A DNA stretch of 64,000 bases from Deltaproteobacteria bacterium HGW-Deltaproteobacteria-2 (GCA_002840505.1 PHBC01000001.1:829738-893737), one strand, 5' to 3'; positions 1-9,378 are shown, counted from the first letter of the stretch. Notes: generated from the letters alone by a model not told the origin. Made by a program: numbers and translations.

Positions 1-705
1 TATAAATATTATATCGATTTACCTCTGGCCATGATGCTGATCAAGACGGCTGTTTCCATGGGAGCAGAGCCCTATGGGCTGGGCATTTGGAATGCGGGCT
101 TTATTAATTATCTGTATAATAGCGAAAAGAAACAAAAACTTCTGGCCTACAAAGCCCAGATTGATCCCAATAATATTATGAATCCGGGTAAGTTCTTCAG
201 GATTAAATCAAAGTTTTTCAATATTCCGGCAATTATTTTCCGTCCGGCCATTTTTAACTTTTCCATCAAGCTGTTAATTCTCTTCTCTCCCGTTATCGGG
301 AAAATAGCAACGATAACTTTGGGTGAAATGAAGAAGGTCGACAGTCTTGATTATGAGCTGACCACTCATGCCTGCGCCAAATGCGGAAACTGCATTGCGG
401 TATGCCCGGCATATCTGGTCACCGGAAATGAAGCAGTTACCGCGAAAGGAAAAATTGCTCTTGCCAAAAAACTTATTGAAGGCAAGCCGGTAACTAAAGA
501 AGAAGCAGAAAACGTATTTATGTGCATGCATTGCAAAGGTTGTGAAGAAATATGCCAAACCAATCTGGAATTGATGATGCTCTGGGATGCACTGGAAAAA
601 AGGATAGAGGGTAACTTTGGCCGTCCCGAAGAAAAGATCAATGAATTCCTTAAAAAGGTTGATGATAGCAAAGATTATTGGGAAATGGTGGATCGGAATA
701 ACTGA
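1..705 (+). CDS. FAD-linked oxidase / 4Fe-4S protein, C-terminal part (5' truncated by window edge)
   Basis: The reading frame is open from base 1, so the gene starts upstream of the window; the first ATG at 31 is internal. The visible part opens with the end of a GlcD-type FAD-linked oxidase domain (the DPNNIMNPGKF signature that closes this family). After a hydrophobic linker comes a two-cluster ferredoxin region with CAKCGNCIAVCP and CMHCKGCEEIC. Such fusions (GlcD/GlpC- or LutB-like) oxidise 2-hydroxy acids or similar substrates and pass electrons through Fe-S clusters. Substrate cannot be read from this fragment. It lies 45 bp before an iron-sulfur glutamate synthase-like operon, so it could be an electron-transfer partner; that is inference. 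Confidence 0.8.
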   Translation, partial: YKYYIDLPLAMMLIKTAVSMGAEPYGLGIWNAGFINYLYNSEKKQKLLAYKAQIDPNNIMNPGKFFRIKSKFFNIPAIIFRPAIFNFSIKLLILFSPVIGKIATITLGEMKKVDSLDYELTTHACAKCGNCIAVCPAYLVTGNEAVTAKGKIALAKKLIEGKPVTKEEAENVFMCMHCKGCEEICQTNLELMMLWDALEKRIEGNFGRPEEKINEFLKKVDDSKDYWEMVDRNN

Positions 706-750
706 ACCACCTTATATTAAATTTATTATTTAAAAGGCGAATTAAGGACT

Positions 751-2160
751 ATGCCAAAAAAATATCACATTCACCCTAAAGTAACGCCGCTTAATCTGGA
801 TTACGTTTTCAAATTCAGAATTGAACGCGGAGAAAACTGCATCAATTGCGGCAAGTGCACCAAAGTGTGCATTTATGAAGCGCACAAACGGGGCAAAGGC
901 GGCGATTCGCGCAAAATGGCCGACCCGAACACGATGGTTTGCCGAAACTGCTTCCGCTGTATTCAGGAATGTCCCCGGGGAGCGCTGGAAAAATCTCTGG
1001 ATAAAGACTTTCTAAATATCGGTGGTTCCTACTGGAAATCCGATATGTTTATTACTTTATGGAAACAGGCGGAGGATGGTAAGGTTCCGGTTACCGGCGC
1101 CGGTTATCGCGGTCCTTTTACCGGACCGGGATTCGACAGCATGTGGACCGATATGTCGGAAATCGTTCGTCCAACACGAGATGGAATCCATGGACGGGAA
1201 TATATCAGCACATCCGTTGAACTGGGCAGAAAGCTCAATCACCTGACCTTTGATGATTGCGGAAAGTTACTGTCGAAAATTCATGATACCATTGATATTC
1301 CGATTCCTATCATTTTTGATTTCCCTCAGGATAATTTGAGCCACAATGTGAAAATAGCCATTGTGAGAGCGGCAGCGGAACTCAACACCTGTGTCGTATT
1401 ATCTGCGGATCGTATTGCAGCGGACTTAAAGAAATATACTAAAAACATCATTCCGTTAATTTCCCATAAAGAAATTGATAAGCATCAGGCCTTGATCAAG
1501 AGCGTAAGAATGGTGGCGATTGATTATAATGATGAAGTTTTAAGTGCCTTGCCGGTGCTGCAGGAGAAAATTAAGAAAATAAATAATGTGCTGACTATCG
1601 TTCGAGTTCCGGCAACGAATGCCGTGGAAGCCCTGGTTTCCAAGCTGGCGCAAAGCGGCGCGGAGATTATTCATGTCGTGGCCGATTACCGCGGGATGGA
1701 GCACGGTTCATCCAACGCAGATCAGCGTCTGGCCAAGGATATTATCCGTGCAGTGCATCTGAAGCTTGTAGAAGAAAGAATTCGCGACGAGGTTACCATT
1801 ATCTTTTCCGGCGGAATCGCCATGGCCGAACATGTGCCTAAGGCAATGATCTGCGGCGCTGATTTAACAGCGATCGATCTACCCCTCCTGATCGCGCTGG
1901 GCGCCAGATTATACGAAGAACCGGAAAAGATACTGGTATTCCCCGAAGCACTGGAAAAAATCACAGCGCGAATTGTAATGCAAAGAATCATCAACCTCAT
2001 GGGCGCCTGGCATTCGCAACTTCTGGAAGTCATGGGCGCCATGGGTATCCGTGAAGCACGGCGTCTGCGCGGTGAAACCGGAAGAGCCATCTTCTTTGAT
2101 GAAATCGATAATGATACTTTTGGAAAATTATTTAAAAAAAGAGAAATAGCAAAAACATGA
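751..2160 (+). CDS. Glutamate synthase-like protein, ferredoxin domain plus degenerate TIM barrel
   Basis: 469 residues. The N-terminal ~100 residues carry two ferredoxin-type motifs (CINCGKCTKVC near residue 30; CRNCFRCIQECP near 70). The rest resembles the FMN barrel of the glutamate synthase large subunit and keeps the late signature GGIAMAEHVPKAMICGAD and a C-terminal region like that of the next gene. It lacks the FMN/2-oxoglutarate motifs seen in that neighbour (KPGLGG, YSIEDH, GGYGGTGAAP) and the 3Fe-4S cysteines. It is therefore probably a structural or electron-transfer partner, not a second catalytic subunit. SD AAGGA before ATG 751. Its stop overlaps the next start (ATGA at 2157), which indicates coupled translation. 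Confidence 0.75.
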   Translation: MPKKYHIHPKVTPLNLDYVFKFRIERGENCINCGKCTKVCIYEAHKRGKGGDSRKMADPNTMVCRNCFRCIQECPRGALEKSLDKDFLNIGGSYWKSDMFITLWKQAEDGKVPVTGAGYRGPFTGPGFDSMWTDMSEIVRPTRDGIHGREYISTSVELGRKLNHLTFDDCGKLLSKIHDTIDIPIPIIFDFPQDNLSHNVKIAIVRAAAELNTCVVLSADRIAADLKKYTKNIIPLISHKEIDKHQALIKSVRMVAIDYNDEVLSALPVLQEKIKKINNVLTIVRVPATNAVEALVSKLAQSGAEIIHVVADYRGMEHGSSNADQRLAKDIIRAVHLKLVEERIRDEVTIIFSGGIAMAEHVPKAMICGADLTAIDLPLLIALGARLYEEPEKILVFPEALEKITARIVMQRIINLMGAWHSQLLEVMGAMGIREARRLRGETGRAIFFDEIDNDTFGKLFKKREIAKT

Positions 2161-3644
2161 AACCATCAACTGTAAAAATTAAAAAAATGCCGTCGCGATT
2201 TAAGCATCAGGTGCCCAAGTATAAAGTTACTCGATCCGGCGCCTGCATCAATTGCGGAACCTGTGCCAAATCTTGCCCTTATGGAGTGCACGAAAGACAG
2301 GAAGGGCACAACAAGATGAGCGTGCCAATTGACTATAAATGCATCGGGCTGGAATGCAGGAACAATGATTTCTATTGCGTGGCGAAATGCCCGCGGCAGG
2401 CTTTGAGCATTGCCCTCAATCCCATGTATGAAACGCTCGGCGATTATCGCTGGACAGCAGATATGATCACCGGAACCTGGATAATGGCGGAAACAGGATA
2501 CCCGCCGGAGCGAAAAGATCTGGAATATAATACCGGTAATTCCGGCGGCGGCTTCGACAAGCTTCGCCTCAAGTTTCCGGACAAGCCGTCGAAAATTGAC
2601 AAGCTGGAAATATCAACGGAAATTCCCTTAAATCGCAGAAATGACGGTCGCGCTAATGTTATCATTTCTACTCCTGTCTACGGCGGAGGAATGTCCTTCG
2701 GATCGGTAAGTCTGCCGACAATGGTTTCCAAGGCACACAACGCGACAATATGGAATACATTTACCTGTACCGGCGAGGGAGGATACCCGGAGCTGCTTCA
2801 ACCTTATAACGACCATGTGATCACTCAGGTGGCGACAGGTTTATTCGGGGTGCGCGAAGAAACAATCCAGCGGGTAAAAATAGTGGAATTTAAATACGCG
2901 CAGGGCGCCAAACCCGGCTTGGGCGGGCATCTGCTTGGTGAAAAAAATACGGAAAGCGTCGCCCGGATGCGGGAAGCGGTCAAAGGAACGTCCTTGTTTT
3001 CACCTTTTCCTTTTCATTCGGTGTATTCGATCGAAGATCACAAGAAACACATTGACTGGATCAAACAAATGAATCCCAACGCTCTGGTTTCTGTTAAGGT
3101 TTCGACTCCCAACGATGTGGATATGGTTGCGGTAGGGTCTTACTATGCCGGCGCTCATATCATTCATATCGACGGCGGATATGGCGGCACCGGCGCAGCG
3201 CCGGACATTGCCAAAAAGAATATCGCTATGCCCATAGAATATGCCATCATGAAGGTCCATAATTTTCTAAAGGAAGAAGGCGCGAGGGACGCAATGACAC
3301 TTATTGCTTCCGGCGGCATAAGGACCGCTCATGATTTGGCCAAAGCCATTTGCCTGGGCGCGGATGGCGCGGTGATCGGTACGGCAGAAATGGTTTCGCT
3401 GGAATGTGTCCGTTGTGGAAATTGCGAATCCGGACGCGGCTGCGCCCGGGGCATTGCCTCAACGGATTCGGAGCTGGCTGATTTGTTTAACGAAGAATGG
3501 GCAACACAGCGTTTAACAAACATGTACCATGCCTGGAACGTCCAGCTTGTGGAAATATTACAGAAGTTCGGCATGAGAAGTGTCAGAGAGCTTGTCGGTC
3601 GTACGGATTTGCTGGAGCATATAGATTACAGTGAAAGTCATTAG
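2157..3644 (+). CDS. Glutamate synthase FMN/Fe-S subunit (GltB central domain type)
   Basis: 495 residues. Ferredoxin motif CINCGTCAKSCP near residue 32, then the FMN-binding glutamate synthase domain with its hallmark KPGLGGHLLG, PFHSVYSIEDH and HIDGGYGGTGAAP motifs. A cysteine cluster CVRCGNCESGRGC fits the 3Fe-4S site. This barrel takes ammonia released from glutamine and makes glutamate from 2-oxoglutarate and reductant. The glutaminase and GXGXG domains, fused to it in E. coli GltB, are here encoded by the gene at 3777. The built-in ferredoxin domain suggests electrons arrive through Fe-S proteins, not through a classical GltD, which is absent from this window. Operon with 751-2160 (4-bp overlap). 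Confidence 0.85.
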   Translation: MKPSTVKIKKMPSRFKHQVPKYKVTRSGACINCGTCAKSCPYGVHERQEGHNKMSVPIDYKCIGLECRNNDFYCVAKCPRQALSIALNPMYETLGDYRWTADMITGTWIMAETGYPPERKDLEYNTGNSGGGFDKLRLKFPDKPSKIDKLEISTEIPLNRRNDGRANVIISTPVYGGGMSFGSVSLPTMVSKAHNATIWNTFTCTGEGGYPELLQPYNDHVITQVATGLFGVREETIQRVKIVEFKYAQGAKPGLGGHLLGEKNTESVARMREAVKGTSLFSPFPFHSVYSIEDHKKHIDWIKQMNPNALVSVKVSTPNDVDMVAVGSYYAGAHIIHIDGGYGGTGAAPDIAKKNIAMPIEYAIMKVHNFLKEEGARDAMTLIASGGIRTAHDLAKAICLGADGAVIGTAEMVSLECVRCGNCESGRGCARGIASTDSELADLFNEEWATQRLTNMYHAWNVQLVEILQKFGMRSVRELVGRTDLLEHIDYSESH

Positions 3645-3658
3645 CTTAAGCATAATAA

Positions 3659-3741
3659 CTCCCCTCTTTTTTAAAGAGGGGTTGGGGGAGATTTTGGAAG
3701 ACCATAAAAATCCCCCTTTCATCCCCCTTTAACAAAGGGGC
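3659..3741. repeat. Palindromic intergenic repeat (REP/MITE-like)
   Basis: About 83 bp between two glutamate synthase genes. The left half folds as CCCCTCTTT-TTT-AAAGAGGGG (3661-3681) and the right half as CCCCTTT-AAC-AAAGGGG (3724-3740). The two halves are also inverted copies of each other (a GGGGGAGATTTT block faces AAAATCCCCC). This is the architecture of short non-autonomous intergenic repeats. No ORF crosses it. Confidence 0.75.
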
Positions 3742-3776
3742 AAACATTACGGTAATTAAAGCGGAGTTTAATAATA

Positions 3777-6398
3777 ATGGACAATGTGGAAAAAATAACT
3801 ATATCACGCACTGAAATTTGCAGTCAGGTGCCGCCTTTGAGCTTGAATACCGAAGAAGAAGGGGGCTGCGGAGTAACGGGGTTTATCAGTTCTATTCCTG
3901 TAACGGGGAAGAACATCTTCGAGCCGTCAGCCCAGATGCACAACAGAGGCAACGGAAAAGGCGGTGGTATTGGAGCTGTCGGGTTTGTTCCCGAAGCAAT
4001 GGGTGTATCTAGGCAGGTTTTGCGTGATGATTATATGCTGCACATCGCTCTTCTTGATGAAAGCGTTTGTACCGAAATCGAAGATCAATACATCAAGCCA
4101 TACTTCAAAATTGATAAATCGGAAAAGCTTGCGACCATTGATGATCATCACAGTATCGGATTGGATGTCCGGCCGCCGGATGTTATGCGCTATTTTGTAC
4201 GTGTGAAGGACAATGTACTCGATAAGTTCATTTCTGATAACAAATTTTCATCCATGGATCGACGTGATGCCGAAGATGAATTTCTCTATCAGAACAGCTT
4301 TAAGATCAACTCGCACTATTACGCATCACTTGGTGAAAAGAAGGCTTTTGTCATGTCGCATGGCAGGAACATGATGATCCTGAAAATCGTGGGATATGCG
4401 GAAAACGTGGTCAAATATTATAAATTGGATGACTTCAAAGCGCATGCGTGGCTGGCTCATCAGCGTTACCCTACTCGCGGACGTGTCTGGCATCCGGGTG
4501 GCTGCCATCCGTTTTCCGCGCTTAATGAGGCATTGGTGCATAATGGCGACTTTGCCAATTATCAGGCCGTGAGTGAGTATCTTAAACAGCGCAATTATTA
4601 CCCGCTGTTTTTGACCGATACGGAAGAAGCGGCACTGCTTTGGGATTTGTGGAGCAGAGTCTATAAATATCCGCTGGAGTACCTGATTGAAGCCATGGCG
4701 CCGACTTCGGAAATGGACTTTGATATGTTGCCTGCCGATAAGCAGGCGTTGTATAAAGCCATTCAGACCCATCATGTAGGCTCTTCACCGGATGGGCCAT
4801 GGTTTTTTATCATCGCGAGAAATGACGTCAGAAACGATCAGTTCCAACTGATCGGTATTACGGATACCGCTATGCTGCGCCCTCAGGTTTTTGCCCTGCA
4901 GGAAGGCGAAGTCCAGATTGGTCTGATTTGTTCGGAAAAACAAGCCATTGATGCGACTTTAATCTCACTTACGCGGGAAGATCCGCGCTTCGGGCCTATT
5001 GCCGACAAATACTGGAACGCCCGCGGCGGCAGCTATACAGATGGTGGCTCATTTATTTTCAGCCTGAAAGATACCGCAGAAGGCATGAAACTAATTTGTA
5101 CCGACAAATTCGGAAAGGTCATTGAAACTCCAAAAGGAAAAGCCACCTGTGATGTAGCGAAAAAAATAACGGCTATAGAAAACTACAAGCCCGTATCAGA
5201 TAAAATTGATTCTCTATTTGCCGAAAATGATTATTCAGCCGCTGCCGATAAAGTGTTTACATATGTGAAGGATAGCATTGTCAGCTTTAATCCTGATAAA
5301 CTCAGATTCTGCATTGAGGCGATAAAAGATCATGCTCTGAAAAATGACGATTCCAAGCATACGGCTATCCGCGCGTTAACGCTTTTGAATGATCGTAGAT
5401 TCAATACAGGAACGATAAAACGAAGTTCTTTGCAGCATATACTTAAAATAGCTCTGGATGAAATATTTGACACAACGCCTTCGATCACAAAAATGTCCAA
5501 TTCTCGTTTCAGCCGGATTAATTTTGCCTGCCGCGACCAACTGCGCGCTCCGAAAAATAATGAGAAATTTCTGATTATTGATGCTGAACAGTTTGAACCG
5601 GAAGGCAACGATTGCGACGCCGTAATGATTGTTAAAGCTTTTAAACTCGGATGGAAACATTTCATTGTGTACAAATATCGCGGTCAGCGTTTTACCGGTT
5701 GCGGTTTCGGTCCGGCCACAAAAGATGTTAGGATTGATATTTACGGGGCGTCGGGTGACTATGTTGCCTCTGGCATTGACGGAATGGAAATTTATGTTCA
5801 CGGCAACGCTCAGGATCAGCTCTGCCAGATTATGAAAGAAGGAAAACTCGTTGTGTTCGGCGATGTCGGACAGACCTTTATGTACGGAGCCAAAGGTGGC
5901 AGCGCTTATATCATGGGCAACGCGGCAGGCCGTCCTTTAATTAATGCCGTGGGCAGACCGCGGGTGGTTATTAACGGCACCGCGCTGGACTATCTTGCCG
6001 AATCCTTTATGGCTGGCGATCCACTCAACGGCGGAGGTTTTGTAATTCTCAACGGCATCGGTTTTGACGATGAAGACGGTTCAATTTATGAATACGACAC
6101 ACCCTATCCCGGTTCGAATATATTTTCTCTGGCTTCAGGCGGCGCGATTTATGTCCGTGATCCGCACGAAAAACTTGTTGATGAGCAGCTCAATGGAGGA
6201 GAATTTGTCGACATTACCGACGCGGATTGGAATCTGATAGAACCTTATCTGGAAGAGAATGAAAAACTTTTCGGCATTACCATCGAAAGGCTACTCACAA
6301 TCGACGGCAATAAAAAGACTCCTCAGGACGTCTACCGAAAGATCAGACCTCTAAAAGCTGCAGCTGTCAAAAAAGATGATGATGGCCTGGAAGAATAA
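3777..6398 (+). CDS. Glutamate synthase glutaminase domain fused to GXGXG domain
   Basis: 873 residues. A class II glutamine amidotransferase domain opens with GGCGVTGF; Cys31 is the expected N-terminal nucleophile after removal of a 30-residue propeptide. AHQRYPTRG and HNGDFANY near residues 225-265 are further amidotransferase landmarks. The C-terminal ~250 residues are the GXGXG beta-helix of glutamate synthase (GDVGQTFMYGAKGGSAYIMG, then AGDPLNGGGFVILNG). The FMN barrel that lies between these domains in ordinary GltB is missing and is supplied by 2157-3644. The protein would hydrolyse glutamine and channel ammonia to that subunit. A repeat separates the two genes, but all run the same way. 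Confidence 0.85.
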   Translation: MDNVEKITISRTEICSQVPPLSLNTEEEGGCGVTGFISSIPVTGKNIFEPSAQMHNRGNGKGGGIGAVGFVPEAMGVSRQVLRDDYMLHIALLDESVCTEIEDQYIKPYFKIDKSEKLATIDDHHSIGLDVRPPDVMRYFVRVKDNVLDKFISDNKFSSMDRRDAEDEFLYQNSFKINSHYYASLGEKKAFVMSHGRNMMILKIVGYAENVVKYYKLDDFKAHAWLAHQRYPTRGRVWHPGGCHPFSALNEALVHNGDFANYQAVSEYLKQRNYYPLFLTDTEEAALLWDLWSRVYKYPLEYLIEAMAPTSEMDFDMLPADKQALYKAIQTHHVGSSPDGPWFFIIARNDVRNDQFQLIGITDTAMLRPQVFALQEGEVQIGLICSEKQAIDATLISLTREDPRFGPIADKYWNARGGSYTDGGSFIFSLKDTAEGMKLICTDKFGKVIETPKGKATCDVAKKITAIENYKPVSDKIDSLFAENDYSAAADKVFTYVKDSIVSFNPDKLRFCIEAIKDHALKNDDSKHTAIRALTLLNDRRFNTGTIKRSSLQHILKIALDEIFDTTPSITKMSNSRFSRINFACRDQLRAPKNNEKFLIIDAEQFEPEGNDCDAVMIVKAFKLGWKHFIVYKYRGQRFTGCGFGPATKDVRIDIYGASGDYVASGIDGMEIYVHGNAQDQLCQIMKEGKLVVFGDVGQTFMYGAKGGSAYIMGNAAGRPLINAVGRPRVVINGTALDYLAESFMAGDPLNGGGFVILNGIGFDDEDGSIYEYDTPYPGSNIFSLASGGAIYVRDPHEKLVDEQLNGGEFVDITDADWNLIEPYLEENEKLFGITIERLLTIDGNKKTPQDVYRKIRPLKAAAVKKDDDGLEE

Positions 6399-6458
6399 GC
6401 TCTGAATTGAAAAAGTGGTGCTTTAATTTAAATTTGGAGTTAGTGTAAGTTATTAACA

Positions 6459-9068
6459 TTGTCAAAGTTGAATGGTGCTTTAATGGTTAACATATCCAGC
6501 GTCAGCACAGGCATTCCAGGATTGGATAAAACTCTTAATTACCTGCAAATGGGTGATAATGTTGTTTTTCAGCTCGAAAATATTGAAGATTACAAAATTT
6601 TTGTGACTCCATATGTAAATAAGGCGCTTGAAAAAGGACGGCGCGTTGTTTATATGCGTTTTGCTAAACACCCGCCACTTATAGATACCACCGGAAAAGT
6701 TACTATTTACAAACTTAACGCCGATATCGGATTTGAGTCTTTTTCCACGCAGGTTCATTACATCATCCGGCAGGAAGGACGGGATGTCTTTTATGTGTTT
6801 GATTGTTTATCAGATCTGCTTTTGACCTGGGCAACTGACCTGATGATCGGTAACTTCTTTGTTATTACATGCCCATATCTTTTTGAGTTGAACACTGTTG
6901 CCTATTTCTCCATCCTACGCAACCGGCATTCTTTTAAAACCATCGCCCGCATCAGAGAAACTACTCAGGTGCTGCTGGATATCTATAACCATCAGGGTAA
7001 ACTTTGTATCCATCCTATCAAAGCATGGCAGCGCTATTCACCGACGATGTTTCTTCCGCACATGATGGAAAAAGACGAATTCGTCCCCATTACGAACAGC
7101 GCCGATGCCACAAACTTATTTTCCTTTCTTAATCAGGCCAGCGACTCTAACGTCGAAAGAAATCTGGATTACTGGGATCGCCTGTTCATGCAAGCCAGAG
7201 ACATGCTGGAAAACCCGAAGGACATCAAAGAAAAACAGAAAATGGTGGAGCAGCTTTCCCGTGTATTGATCGGCAGAGAGAAAAGAATGCTGGCTCTGAT
7301 CAAAGAATATTTTACACTGGAGGATCTTCTCGAAATTAAAGACAGGCTCATTGGAACAGGTTTCATCGGTGGTAAATCCGCCGGTATGCTTCTGGCACGC
7401 AACATTTTGCGAAAAGATTCTTCTGTTAAATGGTCTGAACATCTGGAGCTGCATGATTCGTTTTATATCGGATCGGATGTCTTTTATTCTTACATGGTAC
7501 AAAACGGCTGGTGGCGGGCACTCATGTCTCATAAAACCAAAGAAAGCTATTTTGAGAGCGCTCGTGAATTAAAAGACAAAATGTTAAAAGGCGTTTTTCC
7601 TGAAGAAGTACGGGAAAGATTTTTATTAATGCTGGAATATTACGGACAATCACCGATTATCGTACGCTCTAGCTCTCTTCTGGAGGATGCGTTCGGCAAT
7701 GCTTTTGCCGGAAAATATGAAAGCTATTTTTGCGCTAATCAGGGAACACCGGAAGAACGTTATGAGCATTTTGAAGAAGCAGTAAGAAAAATTTTCGCCA
7801 GTACAATGAATGTAGATGCTCTTACTTATCGTTTACAGAGGGGTCTTGATCAACAAGACGAACAGATGGCACTCTTGGTACAGCGCGTTTCCGGTTCTTC
7901 CCGTAAACATTATTTCTTTCCAGAATTGGCCGGTGTCGGTTTGTCTTATAATCCCTTTGTCTGGCGTAAAGGAATGAATCCCAAAGCAGGCATGCTCAGG
8001 CTTGTTTTCGGGCTCGGAACAAGGGCTGTAAACCGTATGGAAAATGATTATCCCCGCATTGTTGCCTTGGATGAACCTCTGGTTAAACCTTATGCTAAAC
8101 CGGAAGATGCGGCGCGTTTTTCCCAGCACTGTGTTGATGTCTTAAACCTGACAGAAAATAGTTTTGAGTCATTATCTGTGGACGAAGCGCTCAACGATAA
8201 TTTAGACGCACGACTGGACATCATTGGCACTCGCGATATTGAGGCCAGTGAAAGGATGAGGGATTTAGGAAAACAAAGGGATGTGTGGATACTAACTTTC
8301 GATGACCTGCTTGTGAAAACAGAATTTACGGAACTGATGTCCATAATGCTCAAGAGATTGGAATCAATCTATAATTATCCCGTGGATATCGAATTTACTG
8401 TGAACTTCAATGCGGATGAGAAAATGCAAATCAATCTCCTGCAATGCAGGCCTTTTCAGACAAAAGGCCTGTCCAGCCGTGTGGAAATTCCCGAAAAAAT
8501 TAAAAAGAGTAAAATATTGCTGCGACAGGAAGGCAACTTTATGGGCGGCAGTGTTCACGAGAATATTGCACGAATTATTTATATTGATCCCAAGGGTTAT
8601 GCAAAGCTTCCTCTTTCCGAAAAATACAACGTTGCCAGACTGGTAGGAAAGATCAATAAGACAATAAATGACAGGGCCGAGATGCCGACGATTTTATTCG
8701 GGCCAGGCCGATGGGGCACAACAACACCGGCCATGGGCGTACCGGTGACTTTTTCCGAAATCAACAACATCGCAGCCATTGCTGAAATAGCATACAAGGA
8801 AGGAAGCTTGATACCTGACCTCTCTTTCGGCACTCATTTCTTTCAGGACATGGTGGAAATGAACATCTTTTATATGGCCATTTATCCGGGACAGGAAAAA
8901 GTTATATTCAACACATCAGTTATGGAAGCCATGCCCAACATCACAAGAAAGCTTGTTCCGGAGGATCGCCAGTATGAGAATGTTGTTCAAGTCTATGATG
9001 TTAAAGAAAAGAAATTGATCTTGCTTTCCGATATTGTGGCACAGGAAATGCTCTGCTTCTTCGAATAA
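6459..9068 (+). CDS. KaiC-like domain fused to PEP-synthase-type ATP-grasp (PPDK_N) protein
   Basis: 869 residues from TTG 6459. An ATG at 6483 is the alternative, and neither has a well-placed Shine-Dalgarno. Residues ~9-235 look like a RecA/KaiC fold (STGIPGLDKTL, Walker-B-like VFYVFDCLSDLL), but the P-loop position reads QLENIEDYKIF without GKT, so it should not bind ATP normally. From ~300 the pyruvate phosphate dikinase N-terminal domain follows: IGGKSAGMLLARNIL, SPIIVRSSSLLEDAFGNAFAGKYES and VFGLGTRAV. The phosphohistidine swivel and PEP-binding barrel of real PEP synthase are absent. A regulatory or phosphotransfer role is possible, but the function is unknown. It follows the glutamate synthase genes by 60 bp. 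Confidence 0.7.
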   Translation: MSKLNGALMVNISSVSTGIPGLDKTLNYLQMGDNVVFQLENIEDYKIFVTPYVNKALEKGRRVVYMRFAKHPPLIDTTGKVTIYKLNADIGFESFSTQVHYIIRQEGRDVFYVFDCLSDLLLTWATDLMIGNFFVITCPYLFELNTVAYFSILRNRHSFKTIARIRETTQVLLDIYNHQGKLCIHPIKAWQRYSPTMFLPHMMEKDEFVPITNSADATNLFSFLNQASDSNVERNLDYWDRLFMQARDMLENPKDIKEKQKMVEQLSRVLIGREKRMLALIKEYFTLEDLLEIKDRLIGTGFIGGKSAGMLLARNILRKDSSVKWSEHLELHDSFYIGSDVFYSYMVQNGWWRALMSHKTKESYFESARELKDKMLKGVFPEEVRERFLLMLEYYGQSPIIVRSSSLLEDAFGNAFAGKYESYFCANQGTPEERYEHFEEAVRKIFASTMNVDALTYRLQRGLDQQDEQMALLVQRVSGSSRKHYFFPELAGVGLSYNPFVWRKGMNPKAGMLRLVFGLGTRAVNRMENDYPRIVALDEPLVKPYAKPEDAARFSQHCVDVLNLTENSFESLSVDEALNDNLDARLDIIGTRDIEASERMRDLGKQRDVWILTFDDLLVKTEFTELMSIMLKRLESIYNYPVDIEFTVNFNADEKMQINLLQCRPFQTKGLSSRVEIPEKIKKSKILLRQEGNFMGGSVHENIARIIYIDPKGYAKLPLSEKYNVARLVGKINKTINDRAEMPTILFGPGRWGTTTPAMGVPVTFSEINNIAAIAEIAYKEGSLIPDLSFGTHFFQDMVEMNIFYMAIYPGQEKVIFNTSVMEAMPNITRKLVPEDRQYENVVQVYDVKEKKLILLSDIVAQEMLCFFE

Positions 9069-9316
9069 GCCCGACTAGTGTGGAGTATAAAATACGAGTG
9101 GTTAGAAGAAATTGAAACCACAAACAGATATTTACACAATATATTTTGTGATTAATATATGATTCAAATATAAGATACTTCTTTATATCTCTCCACTATG
9201 AAACAGGTACAATTAGATTCCATTGTTTTTCAAGCTATAGAAACATGTACTCGTTATATTTTGGTTTATTAATAATTTATCATTTAATAACAAGCAATTA
9301 TTTAGCTTATATTTTG
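9069..9316. other. AT-rich intergenic stretch, nothing recognised
   Basis: About 250 bp of strongly AT-rich DNA between 9068 and the sigma-54 promoter at 9317. I found no coding sequence, tRNA or clear terminator. It could hold upstream binding sites for a sigma-54 activator, but I saw no TGT-N10-ACA element. Confidence 0.4.
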
Positions 9317-9334
9317 TTGGCACAAGTATTGCTG
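9317..9334 (+). promoter_or_regulatory. Sigma-54 (-24/-12) promoter
   Basis: TTGGCACAAGTATTGCTG matches the RpoN consensus: GG (9319-9320) and GC (9331-9332) are separated by exactly 10 bp and TGGCAC-N5-TTGC is perfect. Transcription would start near 9344 and run to the sensor gene at 9510, giving a leader of about 165 nt. No other + strand gene lies between. Confidence 0.75.
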
Positions 9335-9349
9335 ATATTTTCTCTGACG

Positions 9350-9378
9350 GACATCTGTTCGACAATCTATCAGATGTC
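9350..9378 (+). promoter_or_regulatory. Inverted repeat at the 5' end of the sigma-54 transcript
   Basis: GACATCTG (9350-9357) and CAGATGTC (9371-9378) are perfect complements around a 13-nt spacer. They begin about 6 nt after the expected start site, so they would form a stem-loop at the very 5' end of the RNA. The role could be mRNA protection or protein binding; this is not determined. Confidence 0.45.
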
